Assembly (NCBI GenBank): GCA_017163975.1
Contig: JAFFSR010000239.1
Coordinates: 2,728,001-2,792,000 of the forward strand
Length of the DNA stretch: 64,000 bases
Direction: 5' to 3'
Source of the DNA: Anastatus disparis
Taxonomy: Eukaryota > Arthropoda > Insecta > Hymenoptera > Eupelmidae
Below, in pieces: positions 26,839 through 39,400 of this stretch. The notes below the pieces were generated by a model that did not search any database, had not been told where the DNA came from, and worked only from the letters and a program-made list of their open reading frames with translations. The stretch's first letter is position 1, and every line of letters starts with the position of its first letter. A program made the position numbers and the translations under genes.

Positions 26839-29800
26839 TACGGATTGTGCCCTTCTTTTAAAAGCTCTTCCTCGATGTGAAATTTCTCAATTAAATGCTC
26901 AGACTCATCGTTTGGGGACTCTGTCTATCTCTCTTTTTTCGAGTTCTTTCCTTTCTCTTTAAACTATTATATTCGTCTCTCCTCTTTTTTGGGGATGAAA
27001 AATTTTAACGAGAACATTCGCTTATTGCCAATCTCTAGAGGCTTAATAAAATCTTTCACTTTGTCATTGCAATCACATAATCTCCCTCCTTTCTCTTTTG
27101 TGTAATGCGATTCTTCTTTTTCTTCTTCTTCCTCTTATTGGGAACATTAAACGAGAAAGAGGGGAAAGCTTGTATTTCAAAAGGATTTAATTTTCCACAC
27201 TTTATTTATGAACGAGTCACAGGTACACCCAACCTATAAAAGGGGATATTAAAGGTAATTATAAAAAAGACTATATCAATAAATCGTTTCTCCAGCGTGA
27301 AAAATCAATATAAACGAAAGGCACAAATTGTCGTTAAATTATTATATCGTACAATTTACACTTGGAGAACAAGTTATAACAAAAGTTATCAAATACCATT
27401 GGAGGGGCATGGAACTCAAACAGAAATACTTTAATGGTTTTTGCACTTTAATGGAAATTCTTCGACGAAATAGCTCAATCGCTCATTATTTAATGATTAT
27501 TAGAAAATGAAACCACGATTAAACTCCAGCCAACTATAAAGTACACATATATTTGACAAGGAGTAAATTTTAATTAAAGTTTAACATAAATTAATCTATT
27601 AAAGTACACATAAGTCTTCTTTAACTTATTTTATGTATATATGCAGTAGATATACATATACATATATCTACGGCAGGTGTGTATTTCAAGGTACAAAAGA
27701 ATAAAAAAAAATAGAAATTTGCAGTCAGTAGTTCGAAACACGCAAGGCGAGAAAGGAGCTAAAAAAGAAAAGATGAATCAAAGGATGAAAAAGAGAAGAT
27801 GTAAGAAGAAAAAGCAAGTAAGATTAAAGGGATATACTAGCCGACTAAGAGCCTCGAGGTCGCGTGTAAAAAAAAAGATGAAAAAAAAAAAAATTGGAAA
27901 TATGTAGTGTCGGCGGTCACGGGATTAGTAAGGAAGCTCTTTCTCTCGATGTGGCTAAAATGTTCCTGGCGCTTCTCTCTCTCTTCTACCGAATTAGCGA
28001 AGCTTATTATACTGGCTTGAGCATTTCTGGTGGTGATGGTGGCAGCTGCGTCCTCCATAGTTATAATCCCAACAGTACACCGTCGTCGTCTCTTATATAG
28101 CTTCTAACTTTCGAACTCTCCACTAAGAACAAGAATACTACCTCTATCCCTCTTACTCTTATATTTAATCTATATAGTAGTGATGGGGGGGACTCTTGGA
28201 AAAGAGGCAAGTAGAACGATATATACCTTATCCCCCCAAATGGAAATGGGCAAAAGCTAAGTTATACTTTAATTTTAAAACAACGATTTTCCTTCCTGTT
28301 TAACTCCAACAATTTTCTAGATACAGTACCGCAACTTCTTATTTCAACTCTTTGGCTTTTATATATACAGGTATATACAAGCTCACTTTTACCTTCTCAT
28401 TCCCATTTTCCAGTTATATACATATATTTTCCTACAGAGTATTTCAATTATCACTTTTAATTCTGTCAAACCTTGAAGAGACGGAGATAGAATACGGCAT
28501 ATAACTTTGGCTTCTTTATTACTGTTAGTAATATAGAACGAAAAGATTTTCATTTTCATCGCTGGCTCATTGCACCGACGACGCTTGAGCGTATAAACTG
28601 CTTTATCCTTGTTAAACTTTCAATGCCATTTTCTTTCTCTTGGATATATATTCTGCTATCTTTTTTATATCTTTGTTTTTAATAAGCTTTAAGATCATAT
28701 TTATTTTTATCAAATTTTCAATGAATTCAAAAGTTTTTTTTTCATTTTAAAAACACGATTGATATCATTATTATATACTTTTAAATCTATATTTTAGTGT
28801 TGGGCTTTCAACTTTAATTTTATATTAGTAATTTGACTTATGTAGGTTGAATAAAATTGGATAAAATTACAATTTTGATCAAGCCTCATACTTAATAGCT
28901 GGTATAAAACATGCTTATTAGATTTATAATTTAAGGTTAATAATAATTTTTTTTCTTAATTTATAATTGAAATTTAAAAGAAAAAGAAGCTAAATATTCG
29001 TGTTCAAAAAAGGTTGATGATAAAAATCAATTTTTAAAAAGTCCTTTCCTTTCAAAAATTCATGCGCTAAATTTACGCGTTGTTATTTCTCTCTTCCAAC
29101 ATTTTTTCTCAGTAATGCTCTAACTGAATTTTTGAAAAATATTCTTTTTCCAAAATAACAAAAAATAACAAAATACTGGAGAGAAAAGCGTGAGAATAAC
29201 ATGGAGAGAAGAAGATAAAAGATGGAGAGAATATCGAGACAGTTAGGGATGAGTAGTGGCGAAAACGATTTCAGCCCTGATTCAAGACTGCTCTTCTTTC
29301 TCAAAAAAAAGAAAAAAAAATAAAATAAGTTGCCTACAGGCCAATAGAAACGTGAACAAACAGGCACAGAATATTGACTATACTGTGGCCTGAATCTCTT
29401 GTAAGTGCAGTGCGTAATCTTTTTATTTATTTTTTTCTTTATATATGCTCTCGCCTCTCGAACTACTAAAGCCATATTTTTCAAAAATTTATGTGCTTCC
29501 TCTTTTATTTTCCAGGTTCTTCAAAATTCCATTATTTAAAGGATCCATTTACAAAAGATGGAGAAAGTAAAATGAATTATTTTTTAATAAAATGAAAACA
29601 TTTACAATATGTAACGCAATAAGAAATATAATGGAATAAGAAAAAAAAAAGAAAACTAAACAAAACTGGTCTTACGAAAGATCGAAAATGAAATTATCAA
29701 ATTGATCTGAAGTAGCAATATAAGGTTTAGTTTCAACTATCTTGAGAAAGAGAGTGAAGGTAAGCTTAAGCAAGACGATAATGAAAAGCCTTTCCAAAGT

Positions 29801-32054
29801 CCTATCTTTCTCTCTCTTTCTTTGTATCTCTTGTACGAAACTCGATTTCATTGTAAGAAAAGAGAAAAGAGAGAGAGAGAATAAGGTATATAGGACCAAA
29901 AACTTGGCCAGCGTTCAAGTTCTCATTTTGACGCTTAGCACGCCCAAGGGAATGTTGAGAGAAGTCGTATGTGCTTTTCGCGTCGGGGTCCTGCTGCTTG
30001 CGTTTTATACTAAGATAAACGTTTGGAAAATTTGTATGTTACGTGTTAGCTTTCGTATAATTTACGTAAATTTTCGAGCTCTGTAAAGAGAGAAAACGAC
30101 TTCGAGAGCCACAAGCTCTTGTTATTTTTTTTTTTTTACTTTTCCTCATTCGAGGTATCCACTTATCTAAACTAATAAGCAACTGTGTGTAGGTATGTGT
30201 GTAACGTAACAATCGATTTATCGAATGAGTAAATACGTAAGAATTTTCTTGTATCGGCATTTATTTGCGCAACTAAATTGAGGGGAAATGGAGTAATAGA
30301 GGAAAAGAAATAAAAAATAAAAGATATTCGATAAATGCATACCAGACGAGACAATATTGTTGAAGAGACAGGATATCCGGGTAAAGAAGATTCGCACGAT
30401 AATCGATGTCTTCGTATATATACATATATTTTTACCTATTGCGGATATATGTCATTCGACGCGTTCCAACATATTTCTTTTCCTTCAAATTTTATACATA
30501 TACATATACGTATGACTGTGTATGTACAAAAAAAAATTTATAGAGAGTATCATCCGTGAAAGAATATCGGGCGCTTTGAAAATGCGGGCGTGCAGGTGCA
30601 CATTGCACACTGCGGGTATTTAATGGGATTTAATGGATCGAAGCTTCGTGTTGTACTTTTACTGCCTTATATACCTCAAGTAAAGCCAAGAGAGAGAGAA
30701 AAACAAGAGCAAAAAAAATGAACTTATCCGTCCATTTGCTTATAGCTTGTAGCTCGATTAACACTCGAAATAATGCGCAACTATATGCATTTACATGTAA
30801 ATTCATTTCGGTACTTATATATATATGTATGCATGCATTCGAAAGCTTGAGTTGCCAACTGTGTACAAGTTTCTTCCGAGGTAACGCCTCCCCATTACTC
30901 CTTATCTACCGACGAACGAACGAGCGCGTGAATGCTAAACTTTTAATATTTATCTTTCGGTTTTTTTTTCTTCCCTTTTTTTTTGTTTTTCATTCTTTGT
31001 AAGCTTAAGCTTTGCAAATTTTCACTGGGGGCTGGAAAGATTTTTTTTTCGTGTATTTTTTTTTCTCTCTCTTTCTTTCACTTGTGGTCTCGCGTAAGAC
31101 GCGCCAGGAAATTAAACGTCCAAACAAGAAAAGTTAAGCACTCGTTTGAGTTTTCGCGCCCTTACTCAAGCCGCAGGCGTTATTAAAACAGGGAAAAAAA
31201 ATACGTATATATGCGTACGTACAAAAACAAAGTAGGAAGAGCTACGAATATAATAGGTGCCCGGACAGATAGAAGAAAAAAATGTGAAAAAAACACAACT
31301 CTACGAAAAAAAAGAGAGACCATAAAAAAAAAGGAAAGAAAGAAACTTGGGCGTACGCGCGTTCTCGGTCGAAAAACAAAAAAAAAAGTGAGAGAAATGT
31401 GAAAGAATAAATGCCTCCAACAAGTATTTAATCCAGGTTCGTTCATTTTAATTATGAGTTTAATGCAAAAGGATAAATTAACGTACATACATATATATAT
31501 ATATATCCGGGGCTCGTATACACGAATAATGTTATTTACTCGGAGCGTTAAATTAAAAAAAAGGGAGAAAAATGTGCAAAAATAAGCGAGCGAGAAAAGT
31601 GTACGGTACATGTATACGTGCTCATTTAATATTATAAACATATAATATCGTTGTGTCGATTGTTTCTAATGACTATAGCGACGACCATGGGATGTTAATT
31701 TGAAATATGATCTTTCAAAGGTCAGTTTGCGTTCTCTTCAGCAATTCATTATACACGTTATTATTTAGTATTGAGCTTAATTAAAATGAGAAGAGAAAAA
31801 AATAAATAAATAATGATGAACTAAACTTTTTTTAACAATGATCAACATTGTTTGAGGTTGTGATTATTTTTTTCTTCTCACAACTCTCGAGTATACTGTT
31901 ATAAATAACACAAACGGCATGAAAATAGGATGCAATAAAATTCAATTATGGCATTTTTAACTATGAGTAAATAATATCCCATGATCTTTAACTAAATAAA
32001 CAGATATAAATCTCGGAAATATTTATCGGGCTCGTTAGCACGTAACTTCGTTAC

Positions 32055-32073
32055 TACAACAACAACAACAACA
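32055..32073. repeat. (ACA)n trinucleotide repeat
   Basis: Six ACA triplets. Confidence 0.8.
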
Positions 32074-32394
32074 GAAAAAAAGGATGAGAGATTGAAAGAA
32101 AGAAAGAGCGAGATAAGGGGAAAAAAAGTTATTCATAATTTGTCGGAGAGTAAGAAGTAAATTCCTTAGAGAGTTGATCAGTGGATCCTCGAGAGTTCAT
32201 GAAAAATCCATTTTCTCTTGCGTGAGCAAACATACAACACAGAGAGCATGATACACACAACGAGCGGACTTACTTCAGAGAGTTAAGAGTTTATAATATA
32301 CTATAGCATTACCAGCTTGGTGTGTATATAAAAGTGTGTTCTCCACAAGCCGTAGCCGATAATATAATACGTATAACGTGTAGAAGAAGGGAAA

Positions 32395-32416
32395 GAGAGA
32401 GAGAGAGAGAGAGAGA
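32395..32416. repeat. (GA)n microsatellite
   Basis: Eleven GA units. Confidence 0.9.
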
Positions 32417-33061
32417 AGTATATATACAGTTTGTCCCGAGGGCCGCAAGCATACATAGAGAGAAGAAGAGGAGAGGAAAGTCCAGGTAGTAAAGTGAGAA
32501 AGAGAATGAAGGAGTGTGTACGGTGGATGCGTGTTTATGCGCTGTGGTTATAACAGCCAAAGAGCGACGACGACGGCGTGTGCTTGCTCTCTTGCCTGCC
32601 TGCCGTGTATAGAGCTGATCCTTTCCGAGGTGGGCTGCAGGCCAGGCAACAGCCATTAAATCCCACAGTCGCCTATGCTGTGTGTTGTGTTCCCTCTTAT
32701 TCTCTCTCTCTCTAACTTGCTCTATGTTAGCTACTATATATACACCTTTTGGCTATATATGCATACATACTGAGGCATCGAGTGAGCGTATAACCATGTA
32801 AGAATCGAGCTCTCTGTGCTCTTAGTATATAACTGCTGGTACACGTTGCTCTTTCTCTTTCTATATATACATTAGCTTTCTCTCTCTTACGCTCTTGGTG
32901 TGTTCATATAGTGGTTTATATACGACGTTATAACTAAGCTCTCTTGTTCTCGTGGGCTTGTACAACAATTTTAGTAAAGCTGGACCTGACAACGGACTTG
33001 GAATTAAACTGATTTTCATGAAGCATCCAGATGCTTTATGTCTACGGCTCTGACGAATCAA

Positions 33062-33080
33062 ATATATATATATATATATA
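33062..33080. repeat. (AT)n microsatellite
   Basis: Nineteen bases of AT. Confidence 0.9.
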
Positions 33081-33348
33081 CACCATAAATTTTCGAACTT
33101 CAAGCAGAGTTTTCGTCAAAGGACAAAAGACAGAATGTGAGAATAGGCTTTGTAGTTTTACTAAGCTTCGGAATTATAAAATTTTCCATTTTTTCTGTAT
33201 AAGGGCAACTTCTATATATTTAAGGTTATTATACCCCTGTTATATCATGAAAAAAGCATTATACAGTGTGCACACTTTGAAATTTCGTTTACAATTTCAA
33301 AACAACGTTCTTAATAACTCGATAAATTTTCAAGACAATGCGTAGTTC

Positions 33349-33437
33349 CCTAAATCAAGATACAAAACTGTGAAATTGCAATTTTGGAACCAATTTACAT
33401 TAAAATTGCAGTTTCAAAGTTCTGCTTTTGATTTAGG
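33349..33437. ncRNA. Pre-miRNA-like hairpin, 89 nt
   Basis: The arms 33349-33385 and 33402-33437 pair over 36 positions with three mismatches, one bulge and two G-U wobbles, around a 16-nt loop. Stem length near 35 bp and loop size match Drosha substrates. The surroundings (33.1-34.4 kb) are free of microsatellites, so this is not a simple-repeat artefact. It is not a miRNA I recognise. The main alternative is a small palindromic transposon: its ends are CCTAAATC, but no target duplication is evident. Either strand could be transcribed. Confidence 0.45.
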
Positions 33438-33449
33438 TATGGCGAATCG

Positions 33450-36400
33450 TTTTAAAATTTTAATCATTTATTTATAACCTCATTTCTGAATTGTAATCAA
33501 GATTTCGAAATATTTGAAATACAATGCGTTTCTGCGCTCTAATGGGGGTATACTAAGAGCATCTTGGGAAAACCGTTGAATTCTCAAAATGCAGCTGCTA
33601 CATCGCCTGTTTAGAGAGGTAGCGTTACCAAATTTGGGAGAGAGAGAGAATCCTAAAAGATTGATAGAGCAGTTTTGTTGTGCTTTTAGTATACTAGTGG
33701 CGCCAAACTAAAGAAAAAACTGTACTTTTTAAGACAGCGGTAGGCATAATCAAATCAAGGAGTAAATCATTGCATGTGTTTGGGATATCAACTTTAACAA
33801 GTGCAGCAGATGCCCCATATTCTCGTATAACTACTTTAAAGCATTTATTAGATAAAAAAATATCTATTGATTTTTTTTTGTTATGCTTTTACAAATAAAC
33901 TAGCCGATATTGCCTTTTGAACTTTTAATAAATTGCAAACTGTTGGTTAGTTTTATTGGTCGGTGTTTCCCGGTAAAGCGACCAACATACAACATTACTA
34001 AATATAGTTATTTTCTAACAAAAGTTTCATTTTCAAACAACGACGACGTTCTATACTACAATTGTGGCAAATGGAAAACTTTATTAAATGTAACAAAATA
34101 AAGTTATCCAATGTTAGAATCCAAAATATTCTCTTAATCTAATCTGTTAGAACTTTGACGAATCTTTTGATTGTCACGATTTAACGTTTATGTAATTCAA
34201 AATTTAACTTTCTTCAATAAACATTTTATTACTATTTTCAAAACATTAACAATTTACTATCCCCTTATGTTTGTTTATTTTCAAAAACGAAAGTCATAAT
34301 GAACATTTTATTACATTCCAGAAAGTTCATATTACCGAAAAACAGAAACAGTAATAAATCTATTTTTGATTTCTAACTAACCATTAGTCTTTCAAAATCA
34401 TAACAGTCTCTCTCTCTTCGGTATGTTCAATGGATATTCTAATTATCACGTTTCATAGAGAGATCTAAGAGAAATCCTTAGGGTGTCCCAAACTTAGACC
34501 TGCTTTTAATCTCTAGAGTATATGATCCTCTCGACTGTATACAAGAAAGAGAGAGAGAGTGACTACACTATATACGAAGAGAGGCGTAAAGCCAGAAGAT
34601 TGGGCTAACCATTAGCCCAGGCGTACATACACTCCACGACTCTTGGCTTTCTATATATAAACGCAGCGTAGTTAAATTAACGATAGTCTGTGTACAACAA
34701 ATATATATTATCCCATGGGGGCAGTTTGAATTTTCAGCAACGGTGACAGATTGAGCGTTCTATGACGACAAGAATAACCCAAAACCTGTAGATACCACTA
34801 TATATCTATATCTATAGATTTAGGATAGGATATATACCAGTTGTATTAGAAAAGAGAGATAAAATAAAAAAAAAAAAAGAGAAAGAGGGGCGGAGTGAAA
34901 AGTGTCGAGGTTGTAAAGCCCTTTTGTGTTAAAAACCCTGTTTCGTTCGACTAGTCGTAAACGCCCTGACGCTAGGTCAAAGAGAAAAAAAAGTCGAGAG
35001 AGAATAGTTTAAAGTATATAGATACACGAAAAACAGGCAAAAACTTTAGGAGAAAAAGAATTCAAAAAGAAAGAAAAAAAAAAGTAAAAATTTCTGTTTG
35101 TGTTTCTATACACCAACAGCTGACGCGTTTCCCATCGAATTCCATGTAATCCACTATTCGGAGCGCTTTAATGCTTTAGCTATGATGTGGTTCATCATCA
35201 TCATCATAGGATCCCTCTTCTTGATTGCACGCGCCGCTTCTCTTCTCTAATTTTAGGCTATACCCAGTGTAGCCCTCATAAAATCTACACTTCTCTCTAT
35301 CTCTCGTTTTTTTTTCTCTTTTTTATCTAAGCCCGCAGGCACACGACGACGCTGTTGCGTCTTCTTTGTGTTTTTTTTTCTCCTTCTTATTTATCGTTGT
35401 AGTTGTATCCAGGTTATGTATATATAAGCGTTTCACTATGAATATTCAGTGGTTCTGTTAGAAACAGACGTCTTGTCGAGTCGATCGTGTAAACACGCGT
35501 TCCTTTTCTTTATAACGTAAAATCAAGAACTGCAATTGGAGCGTGAAGAAAACATCGAGACACTCAACTTTATTTTAGTAAGCAAAAGAATGAAAAAAAA
35601 AGAATATAAGAGAAGAAACACTCAAGCAAAATTGTACTCTTTAAAACGAAACGTATACCCTAATCATTCTGCTGTTTAAAGTGATAAAAAAAGCTTTAAT
35701 CACTGCACTTGATCGACTTTTTAAACGTGATGAATAAAACAAAAGTAAAACAAACAAGCGAGAAAAAAAACAGCCAAAGATATCCCAAAGGAATACAAGC
35801 TACTTTATTGCGAATTAGCTTTAGTAAAATGAGCAAGGCGTACTTTAAATAAGCCTCAAACGATTAAAAGTCATAATAAAGATTATACGCGTATTTTTCT
35901 TTCGTAGCTTAAACTATATACACTGGCTCTTATGCCTTTATAATGCAAATTATCTTGGAAGACAGAGAGTGTCATGGACAAGCCATGGACTTTTTTGCAT
36001 GTTCACAGAGTCGACTCGTGAATTGACTGCAAATTTAAATTAAAAAAAAGGATAAAAAAATAAATAAGTCTCGTTTATAAGAGCCTGCTCTTTTGCTAGG
36101 TTATGTATGTTCTTTTTGAAATTCATGGCATGAATTAATTTTCCTCGATCGACCAATGATTCAATTAATAAAATTCATTGGCCGTAATAAAAAGAAGTAA
36201 AAAAAAATGTTGAATTTTTGCTACTTTTATTTTAGCGTAGTCAAGTACTTTAAATAATGTGCAGAATAAATTTTTCAATTTTATTTTTATGAAGCAGGTC
36301 TTTGCTTGCTTCTCACTTCAGCAGTTCATTTACCTACTTCAACGACTTGACAGAAAATGTGAAAAATTTCCTGGATGTATAAATTTAGAAAAAAATTATT

Positions 36401-39400
36401 TTCCTCTTTTTTTGGATAACTAAAATAAATTCCTTAAATTTTTAACGCTACTTTTTTGTAATAAAATAATTACAAAAAAATTTTTTTTGCATGTAAAAAC
36501 AATGAATAAAAATTTTATTTATTTTTCTTGGTAAAAAAAATTATGCCACGAATATAAAATATTCATTTAAACTAAAAATAAAATACTCGTAGCTATATAA
36601 TAAAAGAAAAATTATAAGGTTTTTTTTTACATTTAACCTCGAAATGTTTTATTTCTATTAAAGTCTCTTCAAATAATATTTCACAAAGCCAAAAATGTAA
36701 CTTTTCAATTAAGATGAATGGGCCACCTGTTTTTCATATTTTTAAATTTAAATATTTAATATAAAACTCGGCTGAAGGCAAAAAAAGAAAAAAAAAGAAG
36801 ACGTCGGACTACAGTCCAAGACATAATATTATTCGACGTCCCCTTTTTTATAATAGGAATCGTCAAAATAATGGTAGTTGGTCCTGGCGTATATATGAGA
36901 AAATTTATATAATAAGAAGCAAAGCTAGGGCAAAGAATGAGATTTTTTCCATATGTCATTATGATTACCATGCTTATAGATAAAAAAAAACAAGGACGTT
37001 TGAAAAATCTTTGGCAAGCATAAAGTCTCGTAGCCTTTTCCGTTTAGAATCGTGTTGAAGCACCGAAGTAATATTAAAGCTTGTATCAGGAGACGTAAAG
37101 TATTATCATTGCACGATGTGATTTTCGTCTACGGAGAACGAATGTATACACACGCAAGTTGTTCGGGATATACACGCGGGCGCGTGTTGAAGAAGCAACA
37201 AGTTACGAAAGAGGAGAGAATTCCACGCGTTTACTTGTGCTATGTGACGACGATGTCGACGAGGAAGACTGTAGAGCAAGAGCAAAGGAAAGAAAGAAAA
37301 AAAAAAGCAACAGAAGAAAGATAAAAAGCCGATAAGACACGCCTAGACAGCACAACGACATATATATATACAACTAACGTACAAATAACGTATATAGTAA
37401 GGGGCCCTCCTTCTTCCCCAAGTCACACAAAGTACTTAGCTTTTAGCGCATTCTTTCTCACTGACGTTATACTTGTCGTAGCAATTTCTTTTTACTCTTT
37501 ATTAACTTTGCAGACGATCTTTTGCCTCTGTCTGCGTCTTTTCCTAAGTTAACTTCAAGTGGACTTACCAAGTATATACAATGCATAAGTTTATACGCAT
37601 AATTCGCGGGTTTTTCAGAAGTAAATTTAAAAACGTGATATATCAGTTGATTTATATAAAATTTTACTTGGTTTAGTCTACGTACGTTGATAAGGCTTTT
37701 AAATTATAAAAATAAATTGTTTTGGATCTCTTTTAAAAGCCAACGGTGTAAAAACAGCGTTTTGTTGTTGGCTTGTTTTTTTTTTATCTTTTTAGCTCAT
37801 ATAACTGTTGGGTATATGCGTAATGGTACTAACAAGATTGCTCGTTTAAAGTTGGAGTTTAAGATTTTTTTTTCTGTAATTTCGAGTAACTAAAAAAAAA
37901 TATTCCTTCGTTTTTTTTTTAATTTTCACGAAATGAAATTAAAAAAATAACGTGACGTGCATAAATTTTTCAAATGCAAGATGTTGCTACATTTTTTATC
38001 ATTACACGTATGTTACATACATGTGCCTCGTAAAGCTGAAAAATTATTTATAATAATAAAAAAAATAGGTATTGTACGTGACTTTAACAATGGTTAAATA
38101 TATGGGTAATAAAAAAAAACGGATATACCAAAGAGATCAATAAACAATGTTATTTAAAATTATAATAACATAAATCAAATCAGTCTACTAAATTGAATAT
38201 TACACGCTGAATGGATATATGCGGTTGTATTCCTATTTAATCTAGCGTCACTAATGTATACATAGTGAAAATATATCCACAAAGCAGCGCAACGTGCATA
38301 TATGCCTACACCACGTTATAAAAGTACAAAATAAATGTTTCCTCGTAAAAGTTTGCTTTATAATATACACACAAGTGCAATTATTTGCTCGTTCTTTGTT
38401 ATTTTTTCTCTTTATTTATTTTATTATTTTTTTTTTGCTTCTCTTTTTTCCGATTCTTCGTATAAGTTGTTCACTTGTGCGAGGACTTGCTCGTAAAAAA
38501 AGGAGGTAAAAATATATATACATCTTGCCTGTCGCGAGAGTATTATAAAAATTGGTTAGGTTTTTTAGCTTTCTTTTTATTATTAGAGACACACGACGTT
38601 TTGGACATCAACTTCAATATATACACGTACGACTTGACAGTTAAATAACCGGCAAAGAAAATACTGTCTTTGTTGAAAAAAATCCTTTTTTACTGAGCAA
38701 CTATACAAGAGAGAATGAGCTGAAGATATACTTTTAAAGGCCTGCAATTTTATAAATAGCTTTTTAGCTCGACTGAGTTAAAAGAGTTGACTTGAACGAA
38801 AAAAAAAAGAGAGAAGAGAGAAAAATTATGAATAAACGTTAAAGAACAGGTAAAACGATAGCATGAAAGAGCAGAGAGTGGGAATTTGTTGAATTCGATA
38901 AAATAAAGAAAAATCTTCCATTAATGTTTGCTCGCAGGATATCTTTCTTTCACGTGACTCGGGGCAATTTTCTCGCGTGTTCCTCTCTCTCTGGCTGGCG
39001 CTTGGTTGTCCTTTTTTTGTTCTATTCTTTTTTTTTTATATATACTTGGATTCCGCCGACAGGACGCCGATGTTAAGATGCGCTGGTTAAGACGTAATTT
39101 TTTTTATTTCATTCTTTCCTTTATAAAAAAAAAAATAATTTTTTTTACTTCAAGAAACTCGAAGAGGAAGGGAATATAAGAGATCGCACGGAAAAAATAT
39201 TGAGAACTGGTTTTTCGTCGGGAGATGCTCTTTCTCTCTCTTTCTCTCTTGGTTGCAAACTCGTTTTTCGCTTGTAATAGAACGTCGGTGAAACGATTGT
39301 AGTACTTAAGAGCCTGGTGAGCATTGAACGAAAAAAGAGAGAGAAAGAGAGAGAAGAGCAATTTAATTTTCACGGTCAAAGCCGGCGTATTGCCAATGCC

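Larger units (their letters stand above)
15950..33300. other. Gene-free, simple-repeat-rich DNA
   Basis: Alternating pyrimidine-rich (17.7-19.1, 21.5-21.7, 25.3-25.5 kb) and purine-rich blocks. The longest open frame of the window (20735-21253, 172 codons) ends in translated TATATACA and GA repeats and resembles no known protein. The higher-complexity stretch at 26500-26650 may be regulatory. The 24170-25130 segment is AT-rich without microsatellites and shows nothing recognisable. Confidence 0.55.

Noticed and set aside
26545..26880. Open frame of 111 codons on the plus strand
   Set aside because: Its start lies in higher-complexity DNA, but the middle is a CT-tract translation and the end is CGG-repeat Arg. 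Better explained as non-coding.
31183..31641. Open frame of 152 codons on the minus strand
   Set aside because: Phe/Leu/Ser-rich translation of T- and CT-rich tracts; opposite-strand frames are equally open.
31715..31724. TCAAAGGTCA, a nuclear-receptor-type half site
   Set aside because: A single 10-bp match in 64 kb is expected by chance and no gene lies nearby.
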